In this document: in pieces, positions 12,432 through 12,690 of the stretch
Layout: every line of letters starts with the position of its first letter
Position numbering within the stretch: position 1 is the stretch's first letter
Assembly (NCBI GenBank): GCA_018334775.1
Contig: JAGXLJ010000007.1
Coordinates: 1 to 12,690, forward strand
Source: Halodesulfurarchaeum sp.
GTDB lineage: Archaea; Halobacteriota; Halobacteria; Halobacteriales; Halobacteriaceae
DNA: 12,690 bases
Direction of reading: 5' to 3'
The notes under the pieces: model-generated
Told to the model about the DNA's origin: nothing
The model's input: only the letters and a program-made list of their open reading frames with translations
Databases searched by the model: none
Program-made: the position numbers and the translations under genes

Positions 12432-12690
12432 TCACATATATCCAAGGGCTTCGAGGTCCTTTTTCGCCTCCTCGCTAACGGTTTGACTTCCTTCCGTCGC
12501 GATGTCCCGGTCTGTAAACGCTGTAAAGACCTCTTCGACGGTTTCACCCCCGTCTCCGCTAACGTAGGCCTCTTGCGCATTCGGAATTGTCACCGCAGTC
12601 GAATAAGAATCTCGCCAGCACATCTTTTTTCGAACGCCTTTCTCCGCTTTTTCGTATACGGCAAACGCGTCGCCGTTAAATCGCCTCACC
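12432..12690 (-). CDS. C-terminal end of a probable sulfatase/alkaline-phosphatase-superfamily protein (partial)
   Basis: The frame enters from the right edge and ends at TGA 12432. The visible 85 or so residues include FAVYEKAEKGVRKKMCW, then AYVSGDGGETVEEVFTAF, and finish with a helix ending EEAKKDLEALGYM. A terminal (L/K)xLGY is characteristic of arylsulfatase-type proteins, and the beta-strand layout before it fits their C-terminal subdomain. The catalytic CxPSR region would lie outside the window, so the activity cannot be checked. The gene is upstream of the Ig-like protein on the same strand, separated by about 200 bp of non-coding sequence. Sulfatase-like genes of haloarchaea often sit in surface glycan clusters, which would suit the neighbouring Ig-like protein. 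The assignment rests on a short tail. Confidence 0.5.
   Translation of the reverse strand, partial: VRRFNGDAFAVYEKAEKGVRKKMCWRDSYSTAVTIPNAQEAYVSGDGGETVEEVFTAFTDRDIATEGSQTVSEEAKKDLEALGYM

Noticed and set aside
1..12690. tRNA, rRNA or CRISPR arrays
   Set aside because: No cloverleaf with a T-loop GTTCAAATC-type motif, no rRNA-like block and no regularly spaced direct repeats were seen by reading.

Overview
The window comes from a haloarchaeon (class Halobacteria). The predicted proteins are rich in Asp and Glu. Several genes start directly downstream of an archaeal TATA-like element with little or no leader, while one has a perfect GGAGGT Shine-Dalgarno. The decayed transposase is of the haloarchaeal IS5 type, and the two ArsR regulators carry the ELCVC motif usual in archaeal ArsR/SmtB proteins. 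By eye, the central arsenic block (about 3.1-7.6 kb) is more G+C-rich than both flanks. Together with the transposase remnant and several broken genes at its borders, this suggests an accessory, partly imported region.

Layout. (1) 1-1326, minus: an AddB-like, NTPase-degenerate helicase/nuclease-family protein that runs off the left edge. (2) 1337-1977: mostly non-coding, with a small decayed minus-strand ORF pair. (3) 1978-2646, plus: a frameshifted, 3'-truncated IS5-family transposase. (4) 2724-7556, minus: the arsenic/redox island, in two modules. The right-hand module is arsR2 - ACR3 arsenite exporter - arsC-type arsenate reductase - a YlbF/YmcA-like protein, packed as an operon (8-nt overlap, then 3-nt and 12-nt gaps). 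Behind it lie a possible 31-codon ORF and a decayed universal-stress-protein gene. The left-hand module is an ArsP/UPF0718-type permease with its own promoter, a CPRC thioredoxin-like protein, and a second ArsR. (5) 7557-7731: the divergent intergenic region. (6) 7732-8384, plus: a TorD-family molybdoenzyme chaperone whose 5' end is broken by a deletion and frameshift. (7) 8538-10394, plus: an intact CPA1 Na+/H+ antiporter fused to an RCK/TrkA regulatory domain. (8) 10369-10676, minus: an unrecognised remnant. (9) 10673-12232, minus: a 519-residue protein with four Ig-like (IPT/TIG-like) modules in A-B-A-B order. (10) 12432-12690, minus: the C-terminal end of a probable sulfatase-family protein.

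How it works together (inference). ArsC reduces arsenate to arsenite and ACR3 exports it. The permease-thioredoxin pair probably handles a second thiol-reactive species, such as a methylated or organic arsenical or another metalloid. Each module has its own ArsR, and distinct perfect inverted repeats sit at the three relevant promoters, consistent with separate metalloid-responsive control. The broken TorD gene, with no molybdoenzyme visible beside it, may be the scar of a lost respiratory oxidoreductase locus. The least described material is the YlbF-like protein inside an ars operon, with a frame change at a G6 run; the Cys-rich N-terminus of ACR3; and the A-B-A-B Ig-like protein with its single CGNC motif.
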